Notes under the pieces: model-generated | The model's database searches: none | What the model was told of the DNA's origin: nothing | Seen by the model: only the letters and a program-made list of their open reading frames with translations | Source of the DNA: Sporisorium sorghi | Lineage: Eukaryota; Basidiomycota; Ustilaginomycetes; Ustilaginales; Ustilaginaceae | Direction of reading: 5' to 3' | Length of the DNA stretch: 56,669 bases | NCBI GenBank assembly: GCA_023212695.1 | Contig: JALCCG010000140.1 | Location: 1-56,669 of the forward strand | Program-made: the position numbers and the translations under genes | Shown here: one piece after another, positions 1 through 13,072 of the stretch | How positions within the stretch are numbered: position 1 is the stretch's first letter | Layout of the letters: each line of letters begins with the position of its first letter

Positions 1-42
1 GGTACTCGCCGCCGTTTTTCTTTTCTTTCTTAAAACGCAACT

Positions 43-95
<53 letters not shown>

Positions 96-763
96 CGGGT
101 GAGTGCTTCTGGAAGCTGGCCAGCACTTGATCTTCGTAAAGAGGCTTGGTCCATGATCGAAAAGGCATGGGATTGATCTTGCTTTTGTGCGGGTCAGGGG
201 CGGCTGTAGTTGATAGAGGCTGCGTTCTGTGTTGAGTGCTTGAGCGCAAAAGGCGCGGAATGTCAGACTATCGAGATCCATAAATTGAACGAGCAGTCTC
301 GATCGGCGATGCGACGAGAAATTTTTGAATGCACGTGACTTTGAGCCAAAACTATACCTTTTCGAAAAATCTGCGGAAGCGAGTCGAGTGGCTGTGGAGA
401 GTTCGGAAGCGGCGCGCCCAGTGCCAGTCAAGCTTCTATGAGTGAGTGTGTGCGGTCTGGTGTGTGTCAAATCCAGAATTTCAATTTGGCAGCGCAGAAG
501 TGTCGACTGACAGGCGCTTGCTTGGTCGCGATCCAGATTCGCCTTCTGTCCTTCATCTTCGCGACCATCCATCCCCTCAAGATCATATCAAAGTAGGTAT
601 TTGACGCAAAGCAGCATCCATCGTCAGCATCAGCATTGCGATCGTCGCACACGTTGGATACAGCAGGAATTTGGTTCAGGCACAGCGACAGCACAGCAGA
701 CGACACAGTGTATTGACAACGACCATCATCATCACCATCACAACCTAACTTGCAACACAGAAG
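1..763. other. RPL13 upstream region with 51-nt poly-T tract
   Basis: No gene seen. An uninterrupted T run spans 45-95. A palindromic TTTTCGAAAA lies near 358-367. Just before the RPL13 start there is a CTAAC followed by CACAG directly at the AAG-ATG junction (about 743-760). This looks like the 3' end of an intron in the 5' untranslated region. A possible donor is GTAGGT at 593. The UTR intron is an inference. Confidence 0.5.
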
Positions 764-1393
764 ATGGCGGTGAAGCACAACAACATCCTTCACAACAACC
801 ATTTCCGCAAGGATTGGCAGCGTCGGGTCAAGGTCTGGTTCGACCAGCCCGGTGCTAAGAAGAGGAGACGCACTGCGCGCGAGGCCAAGGCTGCCAAGCT
901 CGGTCTGCGCCCCGTCCAGCCTCTGCGCCCCGCTGTCCGCTGCCCCACCCTCCGATACAACACCAAGGTGCGCTCCGGCCGTGGCTTCACCATCGAGGAG
1001 GTCAAGGCCGCCGGCCTTGGCAAGAAGTACGCTCGCTCCGTCGGTATCCCCGTCGACCACCGCCGCCGCAACAAGAGCGAGGAGAGCCTCAAGCTCAACG
1101 TTGAGCGCATCAAGGCTTACCAGGCCCGTCTTGTGGTCATCCCCAAGCTGACCAAGAAGAACAAGGACAAGAAGGTCGACCTCTCCAACTTCGAGGCTGT
1201 GCGCCAGGTCCAGTCGGTCCTGCCCCTGCCTGCTGGTTACGAGGCCGAGAAGCCCCGTGCCATCACTGCCGAGGAGAAGGAGTTCAACGCCTACGAGACC
1301 CTGCGCAAGGCCCGTGGTACCCACCGTGCCGCTGGCAAGGTCAAGGCACGTATCGCCAAGAAGGAGGAGGAGGCTGCCAACGCCAAGAAGTAA
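764..1393 (+). CDS. RPL13: 60S ribosomal protein L13 (eL13)
   Basis: Structural protein of the large cytosolic ribosomal subunit. The 209-residue single-exon product matches the eL13 family over its whole length. It has the N-terminal HFRKDWQRRVKVWFDQP stretch, the VRCPTLRYNTKVRSGRGF segment, the RSVGIPVDHRRRNKS segment, and a lysine-rich C-terminus (VKARIAKKEEEAANAKK). Length is typical of the family. The start at 764 gives the expected N-terminus, and an intron-like 3' splice signal ends immediately upstream. Codon use is strongly biased to C-ending codons such as AAG and CGC, as expected for a highly expressed gene. Its 5' flank carries the long poly-T tract. Confidence 0.98.
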   Translation: MAVKHNNILHNNHFRKDWQRRVKVWFDQPGAKKRRRTAREAKAAKLGLRPVQPLRPAVRCPTLRYNTKVRSGRGFTIEEVKAAGLGKKYARSVGIPVDHRRRNKSEESLKLNVERIKAYQARLVVIPKLTKKNKDKKVDLSNFEAVRQVQSVLPLPAGYEAEKPRAITAEEKEFNAYETLRKARGTHRAAGKVKARIAKKEEEAANAKK

Positions 1394-2965
1394 AAGAGAC
1401 CGCGTGTCTACTTTGCTTTTCGTTGTTTCTTTTCTTTTTTTTTTTCCTTTTTGCATCTTTGTCACCGCCGCTCTGCACACCAGCCTTGCAGTTCACCAAC
1501 ACTGTCCATCTTCTCTCGACGCCTCCTGCACTTTCCGGCCGCCACACGACTTTGGTTCTCTTTGGGTCGCCTGACCGTCGGACTCTGCTAGGCAAGCGTT
1601 GGACGACGGTGTCCCCTTCTCTCCCATTATGATTGGTTCTGTGCTCCACAGCGCCTTCAGTGTATTTTCAGCATATCACACACACACACACACGTGCGCA
1701 CTCTGTCAACCGAGGCAGATGCGTTCCATTGTACCCTTCCTCACCAACCCCCAAAAAATCTAAAGAGATGATTCTTCCGTCACGTTCTTTCGATTTGTGT
1801 GGACTTGCCGGCTGGAGAGGGGACGAAGTGGGTGTGAGGTTGAGGCTGGCCCGCCGTTGTGCGAGATGTGTTAGTTCTATTGCATCTTTGTCTTTCGAGA
1901 GTGCAATGGAAGAAGATGCTTCAGCTTTTCTAAGGCCAGGCAGAAGATTCGATTCGATGAGTGCGGGGGATCAAGCCTTGTTCGCCACTTGACAAACTTT
2001 TGTTTGAGGAAGCCGAGATCGCGCTCAGTCAACGAGCGAAGCTGATCTTTCCCATCGCGCCCTTCGCGGCCTGAGCTCCTTTTCACTCCCTCTTAGCCGT
2101 GGGTTCGTCGTTGAATCGCCGTGGTGAGGCGGAGCGTGCACCAGATCAAAGATTGTGCGTGTGAGTGAGTGTGGGAATCGCACGATCCTCTAGGAGCACG
2201 GCAGATCGAAATAAAGCCGAGATCGCGAGCGTGTGCAAGGCGTCGTGTCAAGATGCGCACGCTCCCCCTTCTCACTTGTCGATTTGTCTGCCTTTATCTT
2301 GCTAATTGGCTTGGATAGAAGCACTCGGATACCGACTACATCTTTCTTCGCAAACCACCATCAATACCACTGTCGCCACCGTCTCCGGAAAAGGTCGCTT
2401 CGAAAAGATCGAAATGAGGTCGCCGAAATCAGACGCCAAAAGAACAAGACTCCTTCATCTCGAGTGGTCGAGTTTCGCAAGATCTTTGGAGGTCCAACCT
2501 CTTTCAGATGAAGTTTGCACTTCTTTGCCGTTTTCCAAACAACGATCCGCACTGCAAGTTTCGGTAAAGATGTCGATCTCATTTTCTGCGTCGCTACCAG
2601 TCGCTCGGCTTCCTTTACTTTCTCGCGGTACAATGCACACACACTAGTCCAGTATTCGGCAAAGCATCGCACTCGCTTGCCAGATGAGATTCGCTCCCTC
2701 GAGCCGCTTCTTTCTTCTTTCTTAGTTCTGCAATGTGGATCAGATGCTCGTCGTGCCCAAGTGTAAGTGTCTTGGTACAAATATATAAACGACGATCTCG
2801 TCGTGTCCCCTCCTTTCTGTTTCTCTTGCCATTCGCTCACCATTCTTTCCACTTCCCTTCCCGTTCTGCTCACCACACCTCTCAGTCATTGCTCACCACC
2901 TCGCTGTCCTTCTACGAAGTGTTGTCGAAGCACCTTAGTTGTAGCGCTCTGCGCTCTGCGCAACG
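1394..2965. other. intergenic region, no gene seen; TATA near its end
   Basis: About 1.6 kb between RPL13 and the collagen-like gene. It holds a CA microsatellite near 1677-1693 and scattered short open frames without family signatures. A TATATAAA box at 2782-2789 lies 177 nt before the downstream start codon. Confidence 0.5.
2782..2789 (+). promoter_or_regulatory. TATA box of the collagen-like gene
   Basis: TATATAAA sits 177 nt upstream of the ATG at 2966, in pyrimidine-rich flanking DNA. The assignment rests on position and motif only. Confidence 0.45.
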
Positions 2966-7215
<4,250 letters not shown>

Positions 7216-7457
7216 GGCGTGAACGTCGTTTCCGTGTCTCCAGTTGTGTATAGCCAGTCGTTAGCTTCTCACTCGCTCGTTGTCTCGGTTCCTTGGTCGT
7301 GGTTTCTTTCCCTCATCCGCGTGACGCTTACCACTCGTTTCTGTAGCGTCTCCCTCCCTCCCTCCCTCCCTCTCTCTCTCTCTCCTGCTCCAGCGTTTGA
7401 CACTCGTTTGTTCTCTCGCATCGAACACTCTCTCTCCATCGATCGTTCCTCTCACTG

Positions 7458-7492
<35 letters not shown>

Positions 7493-7672
7493 AAAGCGCA
7501 ATCTCAAAGCTCGGTCTCTCGTTCTTGTTCTGCTCTGTGTTGCGTGTGAGCCCAGTGAGATGTTTGGCTTGCGTTGACGCTTGCGTCGCTGCGAATTGGC
7601 CGCACGGTCGCGCTTGCTGCAAGTATCTTGTGTGATCGTTGATTGAAAGGTGGTGTCGGCAACGCACAGAAT
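7216..7672. repeat. convergent intergenic region with CT/TCCC microsatellites
   Basis: The spacer between the collagen-like gene and the DUF1279 gene. It contains TCCC repeats running into CT repeats near 7355-7383 and a second CT run near 7458-7490. No gene seen. Confidence 0.7.
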
Positions 7673-8503
7673 CTACTGATGCTTAGCGGTCTCCTTAGCA
7701 GTGTTGCGCCTGACGGCATCCTGGATGGCCTTGTCGGCAGCCTTGCGCCCGACCTGCGCCTTCACCTGGTGATTCGCCTTTGCCCAGCCCATCTTGCCCA
7801 GCCACTTTACAAAGCTCGGCGTGACCGCAGCCGTGAACGCCACCCTCACGGGCAGCAGCAGCGTCTTGTGGATGGTGTACGCCAGCACGGCCTCGGTCCA
7901 GATCGTGCTGCTCCCGCCCTTGTTCGCACCTGAACCTTCAGAAGAGTCGGGGGAGCGCTGTTCCAGGCCGATCGATTTGCGGACGGACACTTGGAGCGAC
8001 CTGATGTGGTCGGCGCCCAAAAGGTGGATCGCGAGGAAGGTGAGGGAGAAGTCGACGGTGGAGGCGGCGAGGTACACGCCCAGCGCCCACCAGCCGTAGC
8101 GCCGCGTGAGGAACTTGAGTCGCTCGCGGAGGGAGGCTTTGGGTGGCGGTGCGTCCGAGTCTTCCGTCTCGGCTTCGGCGTTCGCGCTGTTGGTCGAGAA
8201 AGACTTGCTGTCGGATGCTTTCGCGGTGTTGTTGGATCTGATGCTCGAGGTGTGCAGTGCTCGCGCGGAAGGGGTAGCGATGCGAACGGGCCTAAAGAGC
8301 AACGAGGTGGTGGCTCTTGTCGAAGCCAGCCCAGCCGTCGACTGATGAGCAACGCTCTTGGTGCCCAGCATCAATCGCGATGACGACGAGAAGGACGAAG
8401 CCAACATGGTCCTCGCCGGCACTGCTGCCGTAGAAGCAGAAGTGTAGCTCGTCGGAGCAGCCAACGATGCCGCCGCGCGTGTAGCTGATACCCTCAACGA
8501 CAT
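7673..8503 (-). CDS. mitochondrial DUF1279 (Nat2/FAM210-type) protein
   Basis: 276 residues. The ATG at 8503 is the first in frame; an upstream extension would need a TTG start. The N-terminus is rich in Arg, Ser and Ala with few acids (MSLRVSATRAAASLAAP...), typical of a mitochondrial presequence, and RALHTSS resembles a processing site. Residues about 128-250 form a DUF1279 domain: LKFLTRRYGWWALGVYL, a hydrophobic helix, then a second helix around LPVRVAFTAAVTPSFVKWLG. The C-terminus is basic. The family includes yeast Nat2 and animal FAM210A/B, which are mitochondrial inner-membrane proteins. The historical N-acetyltransferase label for Nat2 is not supported by any motif here. A palindromic GAAAATTTTC lies 54 nt upstream of the start. 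Confidence 0.85.
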   Translation of the reverse strand: MSLRVSATRAAASLAAPTSYTSASTAAVPARTMLASSFSSSSRLMLGTKSVAHQSTAGLASTRATTSLLFRPVRIATPSARALHTSSIRSNNTAKASDSKSFSTNSANAEAETEDSDAPPPKASLRERLKFLTRRYGWWALGVYLAASTVDFSLTFLAIHLLGADHIRSLQVSVRKSIGLEQRSPDSSEGSGANKGGSSTIWTEAVLAYTIHKTLLLPVRVAFTAAVTPSFVKWLGKMGWAKANHQVKAQVGRKAADKAIQDAVRRNTAKETAKHQ

Positions 8504-8556
8504 ATCGCTCAAAGTGCGGTGGTGATGCCCAGCTGGGATGGTGTGTGAAGGAAGAA

Positions 8557-8566
8557 GAAAATTTTC
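8557..8566. promoter_or_regulatory. palindrome GAAAATTTTC upstream of the DUF1279 gene
   Basis: A perfect 10-bp palindrome resembling the yeast RRPE element, 54 nt before the start codon. The same 10-mer recurs at 10955-10964 in another promoter region. Function is inferred only. Confidence 0.3.
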
Positions 8567-8640
8567 GACGGACAAGGACAGTGCGTTTTGACGGATTTTT
8601 GCTTCCGCACTCGCCAGCCGTCGAAAACGTGTTGCTCACC

Positions 8641-8957
8641 AGATGAGAGTGGAGGCTCTGGCTACGGCTCAGCCTGGCTCAAGTTGTTCTCCGCGGATCT
8701 CTGCAACCCACAAGATGTTCTGTCTCCCATCAAAGGGAAGCCAGGCGAGTCAGGATAGCCGGGCGAATCTGGAGGGTATGATTACCGATTAACCGAACTT
8801 TTATTGACTTGTCATTCGAAAGAATGACTGGGTGAGCCCAGTGTGCCGGACGAGTCAGGGCTACCGGGCCCACCAGGACTACAAGGACTACCAGAGGAGC
8901 CAGGGGAGCCAGGGGAGCCAGGGGAGCCAGGGGAGCCAGGACAACCAGGCGAACCGG
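8641..8957 (+). pseudogene. decayed collagen-like gene fragment
   Basis: One reading frame encodes a Gly-Ser-Gly-Tyr-Gly stretch near 8648. It then gives GKPGESG, a TAG stop, PGESGGYDY (8735-8782), a TGA stop, and LGEPSVPDESGLPGPPGLQG followed by several Gly-Glu-Pro triplets. The frame runs directly into a consensus splice donor GTAAGT at 8957. All pieces share one frame, so this is one gene with at least two nonsense changes. The Gly-Glu-Pro codons are identical 9-bp DNA repeats (GGGGAGCCA), a young expansion unlike the nearby full-length collagen-like gene. It may instead be part of an unusual spliced gene in which the stops lie in introns. No full gene could be assembled. Confidence 0.55.
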
Positions 8958-9269
8958 TAAGTCAGAAGAATTCCGACTTGCACGCCATCATCACCCCCCC
9001 TCGCTATCAACACTCTACAACACAACCGCCTCACCAACCACCAACAACAACCACAAACACTCCAAGCCAATCAAAATGCGAATGAAATGGTATTCTCCAG
9101 TCCGAGGTCGACTCGAGCGGCGAGCGACTGTGGCAGGGGCGATTAGACAAAGAAAGAACAAGCAGTTTAGCACTTGCGTGTGTATGTGAACGTCCGTTGG
9201 ACCCGAAGCAAGACAAGAGAGCCTGAGGCAGAAGGTATGCGCATTGCAACGGAATCTCGAGCAAAAAGA
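8958..9269. other. spacer after the collagen-like fragment
   Basis: About 310 nt rich in CA/AC dinucleotides and CAACCA repeats (about 8990-9070). No gene seen. It ends at the stop codon of the minus-strand membrane protein. Confidence 0.5.
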
Positions 9270-10439
9270 TCACTGGTAGTGAGCGTGCGGGTATTGTTGC
9301 TGCTGCGGGTGCGACATGCCAGCATGCGCGTAGGGGTCGACGCCGTACGGGTTGGCGGTGTCCGGGTACGCGCCGTACATGTGATGGTCCTGGTAGTAGC
9401 CCGCTGCCGGATCAACACCATATCCATGATCCATGCCCGGCTGGTAGTCGTTGACGCCGTACCCCGCAGGCGGCGCCGCAGCCAGCGCCGTCGTAGACCC
9501 AGCAAAGCTATCCCGGCCCTTTTCTCGTTCGGCACCGTTGGCATCGTGGTCGCCACCCTCGTTGTCCGAATCGTCGTCGCCCATGCCGAAGCCAGCACCA
9601 CCCGTACGACGCGCAGGCAGCGGCTGCATGACGTTCGAATCCGGATCGTGCTTGAGCTCGGGCCACTTGATGTCGGCATCGGCATCGTCAAAGTTGCTGA
9701 ACCGACGCGTGCCAAACTTGAAGTAGAGGAAGATGAAGGCAGCCAAGACAAGCAGACCACCTGCGACCGAGACGCCGATGATGAGGCCCGTGCTGGCACC
9801 ACCGCTGGAATCGCTGTCGGAGCTCGAGTCCTTGGTGGCGGTCTGGGAGGGCGCGACCGAGGTGGGCGAGGCAACGACGGTGGCGGTGAGCGTGGTGGTG
9901 AGGCCGGACGAGGTGGTGAGCACCGCAGACGAAGCCGACGCGAGACTGGCCGAGGCGGCCGAGGCGGAGGAGCGTGATGCGGCGGCGGCGGATGATGAGG
10001 CAGCAGCGGCAGAGGCGCTCGAGATGGAAGCGGCTGCGGAGGAAGCAGCGTGTGCAGCGATGGACGACGACTCGGCAGCAGCAGCAGCTGAAGAGGCCGA
10101 GGCTGAAGCAGCAGCGGCGGCGGAAGAAGCGGATGCCGACGAAGAAGCAGCAGCAGCCGCCGCCGAGGAAGAAGAGGCAGCTGCAGCTGATCTGGACGAG
10201 GCTAGGCCGAATGGATCAAACAAGCTGGACGAGCTCGTGGCGGGAGCCGCGCCGGAATCGGACGAGTCGCCATTGCTGCCACCGTTGCCGATTCCAGGAA
10301 CAAGTGGTGTAGGCTGAGGCGCTCGTGGAACGAGGTGTGCATGGTGATCTGGATGGCCTCGGACCTGATGCTGTGCAGCTGAGGCGGCGGCGGAAGCGGC
10401 GACGAGCGCGCTCAGGAGCAGGTAGCTGGATGTTTTCAT
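9270..10439 (-). CDS. Ser/Ala-rich single-pass membrane protein, possible surface sensor
   Basis: 389 residues. The ATG at 10439 places a signal peptide first (MKTSSYLLLSALVAAS...). Upstream frame would only add Arg from a GAC microsatellite. Residues about 75-200 are almost pure Ser/Ala, likely O-mannosylated and extended. One membrane helix follows at about 218-241 (GLIIGVSVAGGLLVLAAFIF), then a basic stop-transfer KFGTRRF. The 145-residue cytoplasmic tail is acidic, then Tyr/Gly/His-rich (GYGVDP, YYQDHHMYG). The architecture resembles fungal wall-stress sensors of the Wsc/Mid2 type, but no WSC cysteine domain is present. The role is therefore an inference from layout alone. Confidence 0.8.
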   Translation of the reverse strand: MKTSSYLLLSALVAASAAASAAQHQVRGHPDHHAHLVPRAPQPTPLVPGIGNGGSNGDSSDSGAAPATSSSSLFDPFGLASSRSAAAASSSSAAAAAASSSASASSAAAAASASASSAAAAAESSSIAAHAASSAAASISSASAAAASSSAAAASRSSASAASASLASASSAVLTTSSGLTTTLTATVVASPTSVAPSQTATKDSSSDSDSSGGASTGLIIGVSVAGGLLVLAAFIFLYFKFGTRRFSNFDDADADIKWPELKHDPDSNVMQPLPARRTGGAGFGMGDDDSDNEGGDHDANGAEREKGRDSFAGSTTALAAAPPAGYGVNDYQPGMDHGYGVDPAAGYYQDHHMYGAYPDTANPYGVDPYAHAGMSHPQQQQYPHAHYQ

Positions 10440-10465
10440 GGCGACGTGCAATGTGTAAAGGTAGA

Positions 10466-10497
<32 letters not shown>

Positions 10498-11501
10498 AAG
10501 CGCGTGGTGGTTGCGAGATGCAAAGGTGCTGATGGTTGGGTGAGCTCGGACCGCGAGAAAGGGGATGGCGTGGTGGGCGTGTTTACGAGCAAAGAATGTG
10601 GGTTGTTGGAGGAAGCGCGTGATGGAATCGGGGTGGGTCCAGGGAGTCAAAGAGGGTGAGGTGTAAAGAGCGAGGACGAGGAGGCGCGCGCGCGCGGTGG
10701 GAACGATGCTGGATGATGGACGCGGTAAAAGGAGGATGGTGATCGAGACGAAAGGCGATCCGAGGTCTTGTGAGAGCGTTGACAAGCTTGCAACAAGGAC
10801 GAGTTGGCTTGACAACCCGAGCTCTTGCAGCATCTGCATACAGTAAAGTAGGCTCGCTTAGTTGACTTTGAGCGAGCGGCCCCTTTTGAGCAAGAGCAGC
10901 CAAAGTGACACCTTCCCAAATTTAAAAATTTTCAAAGCGCATTTTCAACGTTGAGAAAATTTTCAAACCAAAACCTCACGCTGGCGCCGATGCCATTTGA
11001 AAGCGTTTGAAATGTCGTTTTGAAAGACAGCCAATTTGATGCTCTGCCGATCCGCGTCAATCTGTGCAGCTGTCTACAGGTAATTTAACTTGAGCAAAGT
11101 TTTCACTCGGTTTGCCGACCATGACGGAGAGCAGCCGAACTCGATTCGGAGGGCAGTTTTACACTCAACAAGTTTTCGCTTTCGGCGCCACGCTGATCAT
11201 CACAGCAAAGTGTGCATGCCACGAGACAGCAGCAAACCTCGCGCGCGTGTGTGTGTGTCTCTCTCTCTCTCTCTCTCGCTCTGAAAATTCGAATCTCCCG
11301 ATCTGTCGCACTGGCGAAACGATGACTGCAACGCGATACGCCGCTTTTTCTTTTTCTTTTTTCTTCTCGCTCCCAGAAATGACGCACGGTGCAGGAGAAA
11401 ACACAGAGAGGAATGAGCAGCTGTCATGGTTGCGAGGTGTTGCTTGTTTGTTTGGCTACCACCATCTTGGTCCACTTGGACCTCGTTTCTGCTCGAACAA
11501 A
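10440..11501. other. divergent promoter region between the membrane protein and LAG1
   Basis: Contains a GAC trinucleotide repeat (about 10468-10497) close to the minus-strand start. An AT-rich island (about 10915-11045) holds AAAAATTTTC and GAAAATTTTC elements. A CT repeat lies at about 11258-11278. An open frame extending LAG1 upstream to 11112 passes through the CT repeat and looks like untranslated leader. No separate gene seen. Confidence 0.5.
10924..10964. promoter_or_regulatory. cluster of A/T palindromes
   Basis: AAAAATTTTC at 10924-10933 and GAAAATTTTC at 10955-10964 flank an imperfect palindrome centred on AACGTT (about 10941-10960). It lies about 500 nt from both divergent starts. 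Several TTTGAAA motifs follow. A transcription-factor binding or nucleosome-free site is inferred. Confidence 0.35.
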
Positions 11502-12869
11502 ATGTCGTCGGCACCACCGCCTACACGACCAGCCGCAGGTCGCAAACGCGCCCCCTCTTTCTCCGAGGCCATCGCTCAGGTCCCACAGAATGCCAACGCA
11601 CAGGACGAGACCGCCGATCCTGCCGTCGCCGACCGCATTGCTGCTGCTGCTGCTACCAAGGACCCCGTTGCCGCATCCAGCTCCACCGCTCGCACGCCCA
11701 AAAAGGCCAAGTACGAGTTCCAAGACGACGAGATCTACCGCTCCCAGGGCCTCATCAAGGACCTCACCAACTTTCGATGGATGACTGCGCCCGCCTCATC
11801 GCTCCAGCTCGCCGCCATCTTTGTGCTCGCCTACTTCAACTGGAATTTCTTCGTTGGCACGCCCGAGAACAACCCGATCGCGCCGTTCCTGCTGCTCTCG
11901 CATCGCGTGCCCCAGTCGCAGGTCACCCTCGACAGTCTCCCACCCAAGAACGCCATCCAGCGCGCGCTGCAGAACCTCATCCCGCGCTCTACGCACAGCT
12001 ACGAGGCGCGCTACCAGAAGGGCTACCGCGACCTGCTCTTCCTCGTCTTCTACGTCATCGTCTTCAGCTTCCTGCGCCAGTCGACGACGCTGTACATCTT
12101 CAAGCCTTTTGCGCAATGGTGGGGGATCAAGAGCGAGTCCAAGCAGGCGCGCTTCACCGAGCAAGGCTACGCCGTGCTGTACTGGGGCAGTGCCGCTGCC
12201 TTGGGTTTGTACGTGATGAGCTTCCAGGACAGCTGGTGGTTCAACCTCGAGCATCTCTGGCTCAAGTACCCGCACTGGCAGATGCGCAGCGAGCTCAAGC
12301 TCTACTACCTGTTGCAGTTCAGCTTCTGGCTGCAGCAGGCCTTGGTGATGCTGCTGCGACTCGAGAAACCAAGGAAGGACTACTATGAGCTCATTGCCCA
12401 CCACCTCGTCACGCTCTGGCTCATCGGATGGTCGTACCTCATCAACCTCACCATGATCGGCACCACCGTCTTCGTGTGCATGGACATCCCCGACACCTGG
12501 CTCGGCTTCAGCAAGGCCCTCAACTACATGGGCCTCGACAGCATCACCGTCGTCGTCTTTGCCATCTTTATGGTGATTTGGACCTACTTCCGCATCTACC
12601 TCTCCGCCGTCACGCTCCACTCGGTGTGGACCCAGTTCGAGCTCATCCCGAGGTACGCCAGGCAGTGGGAACCGGAGAAGGGATGGTGGCTGGTGTGGTG
12701 GATGAAGTACCAGATCTTTGCGCCCATGTCCTTGCTGTTTTTGCTCAATGTCTTCTGGTACGTGCTCATGTGGAGGATCATGCTGCGAGCCATCAAGGGC
12801 AACGTCGCGGACGAGAGGGAGGAGGGCGAGTACGACGATGAGGAGGAAGACGACAAGAAGAAGCAGTAG
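11502..12869 (+). CDS. LAG1: ceramide synthase (LAG1/LAC1 family)
   Basis: Acyl-CoA-dependent N-acylation of a sphingoid base in the ER. The product is 455 residues, single exon. I start at the ATG at 11502 (MSSAPPPTRP...). A longer frame from 11112 is probably leader. The first 85 residues are polar with a basic stretch. Hydrophobic segments follow from about residue 95. The TLC/Lag1 domain spans about 170-430 and contains the catalytic pair His300-His301 in ELIAHHLVTLW. The downstream Lag1 motif reads MDIPDTWLGFSKALNYM (from residue 327), with Pro where many homologs have Ser. The acidic tail ends with Lys residues (DDKKKQ), compatible with ER retention. It converges on SLD5 with a 203-nt spacer. 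Confidence 0.96.
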   Translation: MSSAPPPTRPAAGRKRAPSFSEAIAQVPQNANAQDETADPAVADRIAAAAATKDPVAASSSTARTPKKAKYEFQDDEIYRSQGLIKDLTNFRWMTAPASSLQLAAIFVLAYFNWNFFVGTPENNPIAPFLLLSHRVPQSQVTLDSLPPKNAIQRALQNLIPRSTHSYEARYQKGYRDLLFLVFYVIVFSFLRQSTTLYIFKPFAQWWGIKSESKQARFTEQGYAVLYWGSAAALGLYVMSFQDSWWFNLEHLWLKYPHWQMRSELKLYYLLQFSFWLQQALVMLLRLEKPRKDYYELIAHHLVTLWLIGWSYLINLTMIGTTVFVCMDIPDTWLGFSKALNYMGLDSITVVVFAIFMVIWTYFRIYLSAVTLHSVWTQFELIPRYARQWEPEKGWWLVWWMKYQIFAPMSLLFLLNVFWYVLMWRIMLRAIKGNVADEREEGEYDDEEEDDKKKQ

Positions 12870-13072
12870 TGACTTTTCAAGGGAAATTGTAAAAGCTTAA
12901 GCTGGTGACGCTCGGGTTGTGTAGATTGTATCGCTCACTTGAATGGATTCGCAACCTTTCTACTTTGTCAAGTCTAGCGTGCTCAAAAGCCAGCGTTGCC
13001 GGTGTCGAGATCACACTTGTGCCCTTCACACACGCAGATTCCTACCGGCATTCGCAGCCGTGGAAATGGCAT

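Noticed and set aside
9630..9645. GTTCGAATCC resembling a tRNA B box
   Set aside because: It lies inside the coding sequence of the minus-strand membrane protein, and no A box or cloverleaf flanks it.
11112..11501. A 130-residue N-terminal extension of LAG1
   Set aside because: It crosses a CT microsatellite, has no conserved residues and no targeting signal; the ATG at 11502 gives a family-typical length.
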